In this document: in pieces, positions 25,861 through 34,299 of the stretch
Layout of the letters: each line of letters starts with the position of its first letter
How positions within the stretch are numbered: the stretch's first letter is position 1
Notes under the pieces: model-generated
What the model was told of the DNA's origin: nothing
What the model saw: only the letters and a program-made list of their open reading frames with translations
Databases searched by the model: none
Source: Kordia sp.
GTDB taxonomy: Bacteria; Bacteroidota; Bacteroidia; Flavobacteriales; Flavobacteriaceae
Assembly (NCBI GenBank): GCA_002733415.1
Contig: NVVR01000025.1
Coordinates: 1 to 46,751 of the forward strand
Direction: 5' to 3'
DNA length: 46,751 nt
Made by a program: the position numbers and the translations under genes

Positions 25861-26523
25861 TTATTTAAAAGCATGTCCATCTGTCGGTTCTGGCGGAAAA
25901 AGACCTCCATGGTTTTGCGCTCCCGAAGAAGTCGATGAACTTCTAAAATTATTAATACCAAACGCCAACGTTTTTACTGTAGAACTTGGATTAGTATCAG
26001 CATATGCTTCGATATTTTTTAAGCCTGCAATGTAAGTATCCAAGTCTAAAGGATTGAAATCTATATCTCCTTTACCCCTATTAATAGTTGGCACCATCAC
26101 TAATGTGTGGCGTTTTTGATAATCTCCATCTACTGTTCCTACTAAATCCTTATAATTACCCCATTGATTTTGTTCTGGGTAACGAGAATAATATATACGC
26201 AATCCTAAAATATCACTCTTCACCTCGTTATTTCTAGCGTTTATCTCCGTGTGGTACACAAAAGCCTTTATAGTTTCTAAATCAAACCAAATAGAATGCG
26301 CATCATCCATATTTGCACTATTATTTATATGCTTTAACTGATTATTTTCATACCCCCCCACCATTTCATGAATCAATGCTACTCCAAGCTCACTCATTGG
26401 CTCATTAGAATAATCCATACATATAGTTTCTTTTGTACAATTACATCTTAGTACTGGAGGGAATTTATACATATAAACACCGAAAGCAACTATTACAATC
26501 GCTAATAATAAAGGTAAAATCAT
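25861..26523 (-). CDS. Membrane-anchored hypothetical protein
   Basis: A 220-residue protein with an N-terminal anchor (MILPLLLAIVIVAFGVYMY) and a soluble domain. Early cysteines sit in LRCNCTKETICMDY. The domain contains a conserved-looking IRIYYSRYPEQN-type strand (LGLRIYYSRYPEQNQWGNY) and TLVMVPTINRG. The tail is Ser/Gly/Pro-rich with NHGGLFPPEPTDGH. The gene heads the operon of polytopic protein, kinase and regulator, with a six-base gap. I do not recognise the fold. The same YYSRYPE-like pattern recurs in flavobacterial hypothetical proteins, from memory. Confidence 0.65.
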   Translation of the reverse strand: MILPLLLAIVIVAFGVYMYKFPPVLRCNCTKETICMDYSNEPMSELGVALIHEMVGGYENNQLKHINNSANMDDAHSIWFDLETIKAFVYHTEINARNNEVKSDILGLRIYYSRYPEQNQWGNYKDLVGTVDGDYQKRHTLVMVPTINRGKGDIDFNPLDLDTYIAGLKNIEAYADTNPSSTVKTLAFGINNFRSSSTSSGAQNHGGLFPPEPTDGHAFK

Positions 26524-26604
26524 GGTTAATTAGTTTTAATTTTTAAAGATACTTTTTTCTTATACAAAGGAACTATTTTATCAGAATTCTATTCAATAAC
26601 ATAC

Positions 26605-26623
26605 AACCCTAAAACATAGGGTT
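26605..26623. promoter_or_regulatory. Short inverted repeat between divergent operons
   Basis: AACCCT (26605-26610) and AGGGTT (26618-26623) with seven bases between. It lies in the 241-base region separating the two-component operon from the gene pair at 26765. LuxR-type regulators often bind such half-sites, but arms of six bases in AT-rich DNA are weak evidence. Confidence 0.25.
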
Positions 26624-26764
26624 AAACAACCTAAAAAACACGGGTTACTTATTCTTCTTTATTAAGGTTTACTACTCCACAATTGCAACCGAACATGTTA
26701 CGAAGTTTGTAAAACCAAAACAGGGAAGCCGAAAACTGCAACATAGAGTAGGTGTATTTTAACA

Positions 26765-28201
26765 ATGATTATGAAAACAACAATTAACCAATTATTAGAG
26801 TTTATCAATTATTCAAACAGCACACAATTAGAACATTTTGCTGATGGGAATAAAAAAGGCATTGGGGCAACTATTGCTAAACGCATAAAAGAAACTCAAC
26901 ATAAACTTGATAATCAATTATTTACATCTATTGACCAAATTTCTGCTATCAAGGGTATAGGAGATGATAAAATAACTGATATGCAAGCTGCCATTGAAAA
27001 AATGAGCAACAAAACAAGATTAGTCAAATCCAAAACAATATTCTCGTTTAAAGGCACCCCTCCTGCTTTTGATAACTTTAAAGAACAAGTAAAATTAGTA
27101 CCCACTAAATTAGACACTAAAGACTCTGCTGAAAAAAGCTATTATTTATATTACGATAAAAACTTAGACAAAGAACACGTTTTTACATACTTAAAAAGTG
27201 GTCTTGGCTATAGTAAAAGCTGGCAAGATGAATGGTTTGTTATTCAGGGAAAAGACGGACATTTTCTATCTGCTGACCCAACAACTGGTATCGTTAAATT
27301 CGTATCACAAATAGGAATTTATGGAAATGAATATTTTAAGTTTTCTCAAAACTTAAACATGCACGCAAATTATGATCCTTATCAGCAAACAGGTCACGGT
27401 AGAGATGTTCAACGATATTCTTTTTTATATGCATTGTTAAAATGTAAAGCGGATCAAAATCAAACATTCCAAAACCCGCTTTCTTCTTTATATATTGATT
27501 ATTCAAATAGAGAATTAAAATACGGTATTGCAGCAAATACAACTAATCACCCACATCATTTTGATATTTACGGAATCCTAGGTCAACCGGCTTGGATAAG
27601 TGGACAGAACCCATTTAAGAGCTTCACCTTAATGACCTATTACCATAATCAGGTCCTTAATCCTGATCAAAGAGTATTCATCAGCCAAGAAGGGTCTAAA
27701 CTAAAAGGTGTCCTAGGCAATGATGTAGGCTGGAAACAAAAAAACTGGTTTAGATATGTTGATGTGATTGAAGACATTTCCATCAAAGCTAGACATGAAA
27801 CAGGTTTGCATAACAAAATGCACTTAGCCATTAACCCAAACGACAGTGTTTCTTTTAATCATATTCATAGCTGGCAACCATTTCCAGACAACACAAAATT
27901 TGATATGTTGGTGTTTTACGGACATTGGGGAGAAAGAAATAGCATTGTCACAAAAGTATTTTTCAGATCTAAAAGTAACCACAAATTTTTGTCTGTTGAT
28001 GCAAATGATAACGTTAGATGTAATAGCAACACTATGGGGGATAATGAATCCTTTTTTATAGAACAAGGCTGGGGAAGTAATGTTGATGATGTCGTACTGA
28101 AAACATATCACGGAAAGTACTTTTATCATTATAAATCTTACGCAAAATCGGATACCATTACCCCACTTTCTTTTGAGCAAATGAAAATTGTAATTCCATA
28201 A
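26765..28201 (+). CDS. HhH-domain protein with beta-trefoil-like repeats
   Basis: A 478-residue protein with no signal peptide. Residues 28-80 contain two helix-hairpin-helix motifs (KGIGATIAKRI and IKGIGDDKITDMQ), the kind used for DNA backbone contact or protein oligomerisation in ComEA-like and PKS-type helical hairpins. The remainder is beta-rich. Two segments, GKDGHFLSADPTTGIVKF (about 160) and SNHKFLSVDANDNVRC (about 405), have the spacing of fascin or ricin-type beta-trefoil strands. The second ATG (26771) is also possible as start. The gene is divergent from the two-component operon and followed by another signal-less protein 47 bases on. Function unknown; possibly a cargo or adhesin delivered without Sec. 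Confidence 0.6.
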   Translation: MIMKTTINQLLEFINYSNSTQLEHFADGNKKGIGATIAKRIKETQHKLDNQLFTSIDQISAIKGIGDDKITDMQAAIEKMSNKTRLVKSKTIFSFKGTPPAFDNFKEQVKLVPTKLDTKDSAEKSYYLYYDKNLDKEHVFTYLKSGLGYSKSWQDEWFVIQGKDGHFLSADPTTGIVKFVSQIGIYGNEYFKFSQNLNMHANYDPYQQTGHGRDVQRYSFLYALLKCKADQNQTFQNPLSSLYIDYSNRELKYGIAANTTNHPHHFDIYGILGQPAWISGQNPFKSFTLMTYYHNQVLNPDQRVFISQEGSKLKGVLGNDVGWKQKNWFRYVDVIEDISIKARHETGLHNKMHLAINPNDSVSFNHIHSWQPFPDNTKFDMLVFYGHWGERNSIVTKVFFRSKSNHKFLSVDANDNVRCNSNTMGDNESFFIEQGWGSNVDDVVLKTYHGKYFYHYKSYAKSDTITPLSFEQMKIVIP

Positions 28202-28248
28202 TCATACCTAATCACATGACAACTTTTTAATCTTTAAATCAAATAATT

Positions 28249-29919
28249 ATGTCAAAAATAAATCAAAATTGGGCTTTTGGAAAAAATTCAGGCTTGGACT
28301 TTTCAACCACACCACCATCAGCTACTACATCAGTAATGCCTTCGCCTCCAGGCGGAGGGAATGAAGGCTGTGCTTCTATTTCAGATACAAACGGAAATCT
28401 TTTATTTTACACCAACGGAATGACCGTTTGGGACAATACACATACAGTACGTGCTACTGGGCTTTTAGGAGATTTTTCTTCTACACAATCAGCCATTATT
28501 GTACCCCATCCAGGAAATAAAGATGAATACTACGTCCTTACCATGGATGGATCCTCTAATGCTAACCCTCCATTCAATCATTTTAACGGAATAATAATCA
28601 ATGTTACTACCTGGACAAGCACTCCTTTATCAAGTATCATAAACTTACCAAATACATCCAAATATTCTCCTTGTGAAAAACTTACAGCTGTACAACATAA
28701 AAACTGTAAAGATTTCTGGGTAATAACCATTCTTCAAAAAGGAGGTGATTCTCCAACAACAGGCGTAGTAAATGGGGGTGGAGTTTTTAGAGTTTTTAAA
28801 ATTACTACAAATGGAATAACACATGAGTATGATTTAGACATGAAAGTAAATATTCATGAATTAGGATATTTAAAAGGGAGTCCTGACGGCTCAAGATTAG
28901 CCGTAGCTAATGGTACAAATAACAATGTACATGTTTTTGACCTTGACAACTCTACAGGCCAAATTTCCATTAGTAGTTTAACTACCATAACAATACCTAT
29001 TATAACTACTAATAACAGAAGTACATATGGAGTTGAATTTTCTCCAAACAGTAAATTATTATATTATGCAAACTTAGTTTCCGGCAGACGAAATGGACGA
29101 ATCTATCAAGTAGATTTAACAGCTACAACTATTACATCTACCCAAGTAGCAAGTTTTAACAATAAAGGTGGCAGATATGCACTTGGAGCATTACAATTAG
29201 GTCCAGATGGAAAAATATACATCGCAAAAGACGGAGAAAATTCATTAGGAGCTATTTTAGACCCCAATATAATTGGTCAAGCTTGTGATGTAAATGAAAA
29301 TTATATTACCCTAAAAAAAGATACACTATGCTACCTAGGACTCCCTAACTTATTACCTAACCCTTGTTCTGATGAAGATTGTGGCTGTGGGTGTACTGGA
29401 TGTAATGAAGATTCTGAACAACAAAACGAAGAATTAATCGAAAGAGCAAAAACAAAATACACCATTGTAAAAGCTGACAAAAACTGTTCTGATCCATTTA
29501 TGGAATCATGTTCATTAAATGCTATTACAGAAAAAATTGACTTTGAACCTTGTTTTTCTTTTCATTGGGGAGATGGCGCTAATGATCAAATAGAAGAACA
29601 TGACACCGAAGTATTCTACTTAACTGTTTGTAATTCATTTAAGGACATTACATATAACGGACTTAGGATTACAAAAGTTTCTCTAACGCCAGACATACAT
29701 CCGCTAGAAAAAATACAAATTGTACCTGATAGATTCATAAATATTGATTGTTTAGCTCCTTGTTCTTGTCAAACAAGAGAGTTTGCAATGATAAACAGAG
29801 CTAATGATACTGCAGGGAATTACACATTAAATGTAGAATACTGCTTTGAGAACATCACACTTGAATCAGTTAATACAAGCGGAAAAGCAACTTTTCCTTT
29901 AGAGATTACAGAGGACTAA
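28249..29919 (+). CDS. Signal-less beta-propeller-like protein with Cys cluster
   Basis: A 556-residue protein. Residues 8-370 match the propeller module often found at the front of Bacteroidota secreted gliding-type proteins: NWAFGKNSGLDF, GCASISDTNGNLLFYTNGM, TVWDNTH, STQSAIIVPHPG, and blades such as GVEFSPNSKLLYYAN and LQLGPDGKIYIAKDG. Those relatives have a Sec signal and a type IX sorting domain; this one has neither. A compact cysteine cluster (CSDEDCGCGCTGC, about 374-386) joins it to a beta-sandwich-like C-terminal domain containing further Cys residues (SCQTREFAMINRANDTAGNY). Cluster geometry suggests metal binding or structural disulfides. Probably co-transcribed with the HhH gene. 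Confidence 0.6.
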   Translation: MSKINQNWAFGKNSGLDFSTTPPSATTSVMPSPPGGGNEGCASISDTNGNLLFYTNGMTVWDNTHTVRATGLLGDFSSTQSAIIVPHPGNKDEYYVLTMDGSSNANPPFNHFNGIIINVTTWTSTPLSSIINLPNTSKYSPCEKLTAVQHKNCKDFWVITILQKGGDSPTTGVVNGGGVFRVFKITTNGITHEYDLDMKVNIHELGYLKGSPDGSRLAVANGTNNNVHVFDLDNSTGQISISSLTTITIPIITTNNRSTYGVEFSPNSKLLYYANLVSGRRNGRIYQVDLTATTITSTQVASFNNKGGRYALGALQLGPDGKIYIAKDGENSLGAILDPNIIGQACDVNENYITLKKDTLCYLGLPNLLPNPCSDEDCGCGCTGCNEDSEQQNEELIERAKTKYTIVKADKNCSDPFMESCSLNAITEKIDFEPCFSFHWGDGANDQIEEHDTEVFYLTVCNSFKDITYNGLRITKVSLTPDIHPLEKIQIVPDRFINIDCLAPCSCQTREFAMINRANDTAGNYTLNVEYCFENITLESVNTSGKATFPLEITED

Positions 29920-29931
29920 ATAAATCTAACA

Positions 29932-29969
29932 AAAAACAGTAGCTAATAACTCTATTAACTACTGTTTTT
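29932..29969. terminator. Bidirectional terminator between convergent genes
   Basis: AAAAACAGTAG (29932-29942) pairs exactly with CTACTGTTTTT (29959-29969), with A-rich and T-rich outer ends. It sits between the stops of the propeller gene and the GH25 gene, serving both strands. Confidence 0.8.
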
Positions 29970-29993
29970 AATTTAAAAAGAGTCAAGCATCCT

Positions 29994-30872
29994 TTACTTA
30001 ACCAATCTTAATAATTCTTCTTTATCACCATTATAGATATTTACATCTACAAACTCTTTAATTCCTCGAACACTTCCTTTATCAGTAAATTGCCAGAAAC
30101 TCCAATCCTTATCTATATTTTCCACATAGAAATTATAGTTGGCCACCCAACAAGTATAATCTGAAAAATCTTTATACAAATGGTCATTATAAAACGATTC
30201 TCCTGAATAAATTATTGGCTTAACACCATAATGTTTCTCAACTTTATTCAACCATTTTCGCAAACCTATTTTTAAATTTGCTATACTCTGTATTCTTGGC
30301 ACATCTTCTATATCTAACACCGGTGGTAAATCGCCTTTTTGTAACTTCACAGTATTGATGAAATTATTCGCTTGTAAAATTGAGTTCTCATTAGGACGAT
30401 AATAATGATACGCACCTCGTATGAATCCATTTTGCTTTGACTTTTTCCAGTTGGTTTTAAATTTACGGTCTTGCTTTACACTCCCAGCCGTAGCACGAAC
30501 AAATACAAATGAAATCGGAAAACTATCCTGAACCTTAGTTACCTCATCCCAATTTATTTTTCCTTGATAATGAGACACATCTATTCCGAATATTTTTTGC
30601 TGATGATGTTGCAACACATCAAATATTCGCAATTGAGTAGTTATCGAAGATACTTTTATAGCCTCATTTTTTTCTATCCGTTGAAACGCTACATAATACA
30701 ATGCATACCGATAATGCCATACACCAAACAGAAAAGCGATTAATACTATTGGAAACAGTATATGCTTTTTAAACGAAAATTTTTTCTTTGGAGACTTTCT
30801 TTTTTTTATCAGTTTTCGTTTAGGAGTTGATTTTCGCTGCAAACGAATTAATTCAGATCTTCCAGAAGCCAT
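29994..30872 (-). CDS. GH25 family lysozyme, membrane anchored
   Basis: A 292-residue muramidase. A very basic N-terminus (RKLIKKRKSPKKK) and a membrane helix (about 37-54, ILFPIVLIAFLFGVW) place the catalytic domain outside the cytoplasm. The GH25 barrel begins at GIDVSHYQGKINWDEV and shows FVFVRATAG, GAYHYYRPN, and the catalytic acidic pair in PPVLDIEDV. It should cut the MurNAc-GlcNAc bond of peptidoglycan. The start is one base after the pssA stop, so these two envelope genes are coupled. Confidence 0.9.
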   Translation of the reverse strand: MASGRSELIRLQRKSTPKRKLIKKRKSPKKKFSFKKHILFPIVLIAFLFGVWHYRYALYYVAFQRIEKNEAIKVSSITTQLRIFDVLQHHQQKIFGIDVSHYQGKINWDEVTKVQDSFPISFVFVRATAGSVKQDRKFKTNWKKSKQNGFIRGAYHYYRPNENSILQANNFINTVKLQKGDLPPVLDIEDVPRIQSIANLKIGLRKWLNKVEKHYGVKPIIYSGESFYNDHLYKDFSDYTCWVANYNFYVENIDKDWSFWQFTDKGSVRGIKEFVDVNIYNGDKEELLRLVK

Positions 30873-30873
30873 A

Positions 30874-31611
30874 CTACTTCTTTAAATTCATGAATACCGA
30901 AAGCAATACATATAAAACAATAATTAACGGTATCGCTACAAACTGTAACAACACTAACATCACGATTGCTAATATCAAAAATATATACTTTACTGCATTT
31001 TCCTTAAAACCATAAGTTTTCATTTTAAGTGAAAATAACGGGATCTCAGCATTTAACATATAGCAGCTGAACAAGGTCAACCCAATTAAAAACCATTTAT
31101 TTAAAATCAACTCATTCACCCCTTGGGCATCGTTAGTCATCAAAATTAATGGCAAACTTAATATGAACAACGTATTTGCAGGAGTTGGCAAACCAATAAA
31201 AGAATCAGTTTGACGGGTATCAATATTGAATTTTGCCAATCGATAACATGATGCTAATATTACTAGTAACCCAATTAAAGGTACAAAACTGGTTGCACCA
31301 TCATTCCATTCAGTAGCAGAAAAATCTAATGCATACGGAAACGACCCCGTAGTTTTTTCAAATAACTTAAAAATAACTATTCCAGGTACCACTCCGCTAG
31401 TTACCATATCAGCTAATGAATCCAATTGCAACCCTAGTTCACTTTTTACATCAAGTATTCTCGCAGCAAAACCATCGAAGAAATCAAACACTATTCCTAG
31501 CATCACAAAAACTGCTGCCATAAACAAATTGTCCTCTACTGCAAAGATCACCGCTATACTCCCACAAAATAAATTTAATAAGGTGATTATGTTTGGAATG
31601 TGTTTTTTCAT
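30874..31611 (-). CDS. pssA: CDP-diacylglycerol-serine O-phosphatidyltransferase
   Basis: A 245-residue inner-membrane enzyme making phosphatidylserine, the precursor of phosphatidylethanolamine. The CDP-alcohol phosphotransferase signature D-G-x2-A-R-x8-G-x3-D-x3-D is complete: DGFAAR, then G, LQLD and SLAD within residues about 45-70. About seven hydrophobic helices follow. An N-terminal PNIITLLNLFCGSIAV is typical of the type II enzyme. Upstream is a 160-base region with repeats; GH25 lies immediately downstream. Confidence 0.93.
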   Translation of the reverse strand: MKKHIPNIITLLNLFCGSIAVIFAVEDNLFMAAVFVMLGIVFDFFDGFAARILDVKSELGLQLDSLADMVTSGVVPGIVIFKLFEKTTGSFPYALDFSATEWNDGATSFVPLIGLLVILASCYRLAKFNIDTRQTDSFIGLPTPANTLFILSLPLILMTNDAQGVNELILNKWFLIGLTLFSCYMLNAEIPLFSLKMKTYGFKENAVKYIFLILAIVMLVLLQFVAIPLIIVLYVLLSVFMNLKK

Positions 31612-31643
31612 CTATTTGATTTTTTTTATTGAATCCCACCTAT

Positions 31644-31730
31644 GGGCTTAATTTATCGAGGGAACACCTCTATGAAAAATGTGTATTTGTTAACTCACAC
31701 CCCCTACTGACACTAAGGGGCTTAATTTAT
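31644..31730. repeat. 13-bp direct repeat with short stem-loops
   Basis: GGGCTTAATTTAT occurs at 31644-31656 and 31718-31730, 74 bases apart, in the pssA-prmC spacer. Each copy ends a short stem: CCCA with TGGG in the first, CCCC with GGGG in the second. The meaning is unknown; possibly a decayed small intergenic element. Confidence 0.45.
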
Positions 31731-31775
31731 AAAAAGTAAAAATAACAAAGTTTTTACGCTATTCAGCTATATATT

Positions 31776-32639
31776 TTAAAATCCGCACGCTTTAATCATT
31801 CTATCATTTCCAGACAGATCTTTTCGCAACTCAACATTTTTAAAGCCTAAGCTTTCAATCAACTCTACAGTTTCTTTTCCTAAGTACTGATTTATTTCAA
31901 AATACAACACTCCTTCATTTTTCAAATGATTTAATGCGTATTCGGTTATCTTCTTATAAAAAATTAACGCATCATTATCTTCCACAAACAATGCTAAATG
32001 TGGCTCATAAGCTAGCACATTCTTCTTGATCTCCTGCTTCTCTAAATTCCGAACATAAGGAGGATTAGAAACAATCACATCAAACATATATTTTAAATCA
32101 TTTACAATTTCAGGTTCTAAAATACTATCATTCAAAAAACTAACAGCCACTTTATTTACCTCAGCATTTCCCTGAGCTACTTCTATCGCTGCTGCAGAAA
32201 CATCAACAGTAGTCACCTTTGAACCTGTTAAGTTTTTAGCCAAACTTACAGGAATACAACCTGAACCGGTACCAATATCAAGAATTGCTAACCCTTCATT
32301 ATTAATAATTAATTGATCTTGTATAATCCAATCCACCAACTCTTCAGTTTCTGGGCGTGGGATTAAAGTATTTTCATTTACTTTAAATTGCAATCCATAA
32401 AATTCTGTTTCTCCTAGGATATATTGAATTGGCTTTTCCTCTTTTAATTTCTGAATAGCCGATTCAAAAAACGTTACATCTTCTGCGCTAATCGCTACAC
32501 TTGGATTCAATAAAAAATAAATTTTACTCAAATTCAATCTAAAATCAATCAGTAAATAGAAAAATGACTCTACCTCTGTTTTATCAAAAATAGCAGTTAA
32601 AAGCGAATTCATTTTTATTTTCAAATCAGCAAGCACCAT
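31776..32639 (-). CDS. prmC: Release factor glutamine methyltransferase PrmC
   Basis: A 287-residue enzyme that methylates the Gln of the GGQ motif in release factors RF1 and RF2, using S-adenosylmethionine. The N-terminal helical domain precedes the signature IQYILGETEFYGLQF and TLIPRPETEELVDW. Motif I is ILDIGTGSGCIPVSLA and the catalytic N5-Gln motif is DVIVSNPPYVRN. The gene starts two bases after the stop of the XRE regulator gene, so they share a transcript. Confidence 0.94.
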   Translation of the reverse strand: MVLADLKIKMNSLLTAIFDKTEVESFFYLLIDFRLNLSKIYFLLNPSVAISAEDVTFFESAIQKLKEEKPIQYILGETEFYGLQFKVNENTLIPRPETEELVDWIIQDQLIINNEGLAILDIGTGSGCIPVSLAKNLTGSKVTTVDVSAAAIEVAQGNAEVNKVAVSFLNDSILEPEIVNDLKYMFDVIVSNPPYVRNLEKQEIKKNVLAYEPHLALFVEDNDALIFYKKITEYALNHLKNEGVLYFEINQYLGKETVELIESLGFKNVELRKDLSGNDRMIKACGF

Positions 32640-32641
32640 GG

Positions 32642-33400
32642 TTATTTCAATTGCTTTTTAATTTTATTTAACTCACTAGCAAGTAATGCTAACTTGTCTT
32701 CTAAATCATCTTTAAATTCGGGAATTCTTTTAAAAAAAGAATATTTTATTTTCCAAATTTCTTTAATATCCTTTTTCAAAAACTCTTTATCTTCTATATT
32801 AGAATGATCCGCCCTTAAGACAACCTTATCCTTCAATACATATATCCTACGCAAGATTAACTTTCCTGAAACAAGCACTAACACCAGAGTACTATTTGAA
32901 AGCTCCTTTATTTTATTTACTGGATAGTAATGCCCTACCACAATATCATTAGGATACAATCCTTTATCATGAGTGGTCATTTCTAAATTCGCTATTGTAA
33001 ACCCGCGCAATTCCAAATTATTCTTAACAGGTAACTGTAATTTCGGCATTTGATTTACAAACGTAGCTTTATCACTATACAATATATAGTCCGCCATGTT
33101 ACTTTCAGTGATGCACGGGATTTCAGTAAACTTTTCTTGAGTTAGTTCATTTATATCAGTTGTGATGCCTCCTTTAAACTTCAATAATTCATTTACAGTC
33201 AACTCCCTTGTTAACAGCTGATCGATATAAATACTAAAATAATTAGCAACTTTTATGATTGTCTCTATCTTAGGCTCACTCCTCCCTTCCTCGTAAGCCC
33301 CTAAAGTAGCTCGCTTAAGCTCAAACAAGTCCGCAAAAGCTTGTTGACTTAAATTCTTTACTTTTCTTATTTTTTTTATATTCTTTCCAAAAAACGACAT
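32642..33400 (-). CDS. XRE-family regulator with S24/LexA-like C-terminus
   Basis: A 252-residue repressor-type protein. The N-terminal helix-turn-helix is complete (residues 6-60: NLSQQAFADLFELKRATLGA, YEEGRSEPKIETIIKVANYF). The C-terminal half (about 125-215) resembles the S24 peptidase fold of LexA and CI (GLYPNDIVVGHYYP, LVLVLVSGKLILRRIYVL). No DSM-type catalytic serine is seen at the expected place, where TTHDKGLYP stands, so self-cleavage is unlikely and the domain may only dimerise. It diverges from the PspA-flotillin array across 465 bases holding repeated GCTAA motifs, and is the best candidate to control that array. prmC follows in the same operon. Confidence 0.85.
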   Translation of the reverse strand: MSFFGKNIKKIRKVKNLSQQAFADLFELKRATLGAYEEGRSEPKIETIIKVANYFSIYIDQLLTRELTVNELLKFKGGITTDINELTQEKFTEIPCITESNMADYILYSDKATFVNQMPKLQLPVKNNLELRGFTIANLEMTTHDKGLYPNDIVVGHYYPVNKIKELSNSTLVLVLVSGKLILRRIYVLKDKVVLRADHSNIEDKEFLKKDIKEIWKIKYSFFKRIPEFKDDLEDKLALLASELNKIKKQLK

Positions 33401-33405
33401 GTTTT

Positions 33406-33505
33406 GCTAATTTTATTTGCAATTTAGTTTATTTATTGTATATTTACACTATAATTATTAGCTAATACTATTAAAACGAGCTAATTTAGTTTTTAAATCG
33501 CTAAC
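33406..33505. promoter_or_regulatory. GCTAA motif cluster, candidate operators
   Basis: Four GCTAA motifs occur in 100 bases directly upstream of the XRE gene: 33406, 33461, 33480 and 33500. The copy at 33461 lies in a 12-bp perfect palindrome, TATTAGCTAATA (33456-33467). Those at 33406 and 33480 share the longer GCTAATTT. The arrangement suits autoregulation by the XRE protein, and the cluster overlaps the plus-strand promoter-like element at 33416. Confidence 0.4.
33416..33446 (+). promoter_or_regulatory. Bacteroidota-type promoter reading toward the PspA array
   Basis: TTTG at 33416-33419, exactly 19 bases, then TATATTTA at 33439-33446, which matches TAnnTTTG in seven of eight positions. 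It points toward the YbjN-like gene, which would give a leader of roughly 410 bases. A second, nearer promoter may exist, but I could not see one. Confidence 0.4.
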
Positions 33506-33865
33506 AAAGATAGCATATTACATTTTAAAATCTAATATAATTGGCAGTCTTAATTATACAGTAAACATCAAACAAAAGGAAATAATCAAGAAATATTCTT
33601 TTTTACTCCAAAAAAACTAATCAACAAACCCCTCTTCAGGGGTAAACTAACTAACAAATTAATTATGCTATTATTGCTTATAACTTTACTAAAACATATT
33701 ACTAACTACATCGTTTATCTTATAAACTTTTTGTAATATTAAGACTCAAAAAAAACTAACTGAAAAGGAGTATTAAAACTAGTTAACTTTAATACTATCA
33801 ACACTCAACCAAGAAAACTTAAAATAATCACTACCCATTTATGGGACTAAAACAAAACTAACTAT
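33506..33865. other. Long leader or intergenic region of the PspA array
   Basis: About 360 AT-rich bases without a coding frame. A short hairpin, ACCCCT (33628-33633) with AGGGGT (33638-33643) and a CTTC loop, is the only clear structure. It could lie in the 5' leader of the array. No known riboswitch or small-RNA family was recognised. Confidence 0.4.
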
Positions 33866-34261
33866 ATGGAAAACCATTTTGACATCATCAAAAATTATTT
33901 AATCGAATTAAACTATAGCATTACTTACGAAAATAGGAAAGACGGCGTATTAATGGTTCAAAAAGAAAGTGACGGTATTAAAAATTTAATTTTAGGTGTT
34001 GCGGATCCTATTTTAATAATGGAGCAATACATTTTTAAAATAAACAATGCATCAGAAGGTATTTTTAAACAATTACTACAAAAGAACAGAGATATTATTC
34101 ACGGAGCTTTTGTACTAGATGAAACAGGACAAAAAGTGATTTTTAGAGACACCTTACAATTAGAGAATTTAGATTTAAATGAATTTGAAGGATCTATCAA
34201 CTCATTAAGCTTATTACTAAGTGAATATTCTGAACAAATTATAGAGTTCTCAAAATACTAA
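33866..34261 (+). CDS. YbjN / Tir-chaperone-like protein
   Basis: A 131-residue soluble protein with the alpha/beta order of the YbjN and type III chaperone-like fold: an N-terminal helix, strands such as GVLMVQKESDGIKNLILGV, a helix with LLQKNRDI, IHGAFVLDETGQKVIFRD, then a final long helix LNSLSLLLSEYSEQI-like segment. No signal peptide. YbjN-type proteins are thought to act as small chaperones or regulators, and one recurs beside PspA genes in several phyla. It is the first gene of the PspA-flotillin array, 38 bases before YbjQ. Assignment is by fold pattern, so moderately sure. Confidence 0.65.
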   Translation: MENHFDIIKNYLIELNYSITYENRKDGVLMVQKESDGIKNLILGVADPILIMEQYIFKINNASEGIFKQLLQKNRDIIHGAFVLDETGQKVIFRDTLQLENLDLNEFEGSINSLSLLLSEYSEQIIEFSKY

Positions 34262-34299
34262 CCAGTTATTATTTAATAATAACATAAAACACCAATATT

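Noticed and set aside
28249..29919. Type IX secretion substrate
   Set aside because: No Sec signal peptide at the N-terminus and no recognisable sorting domain at the C-terminus.
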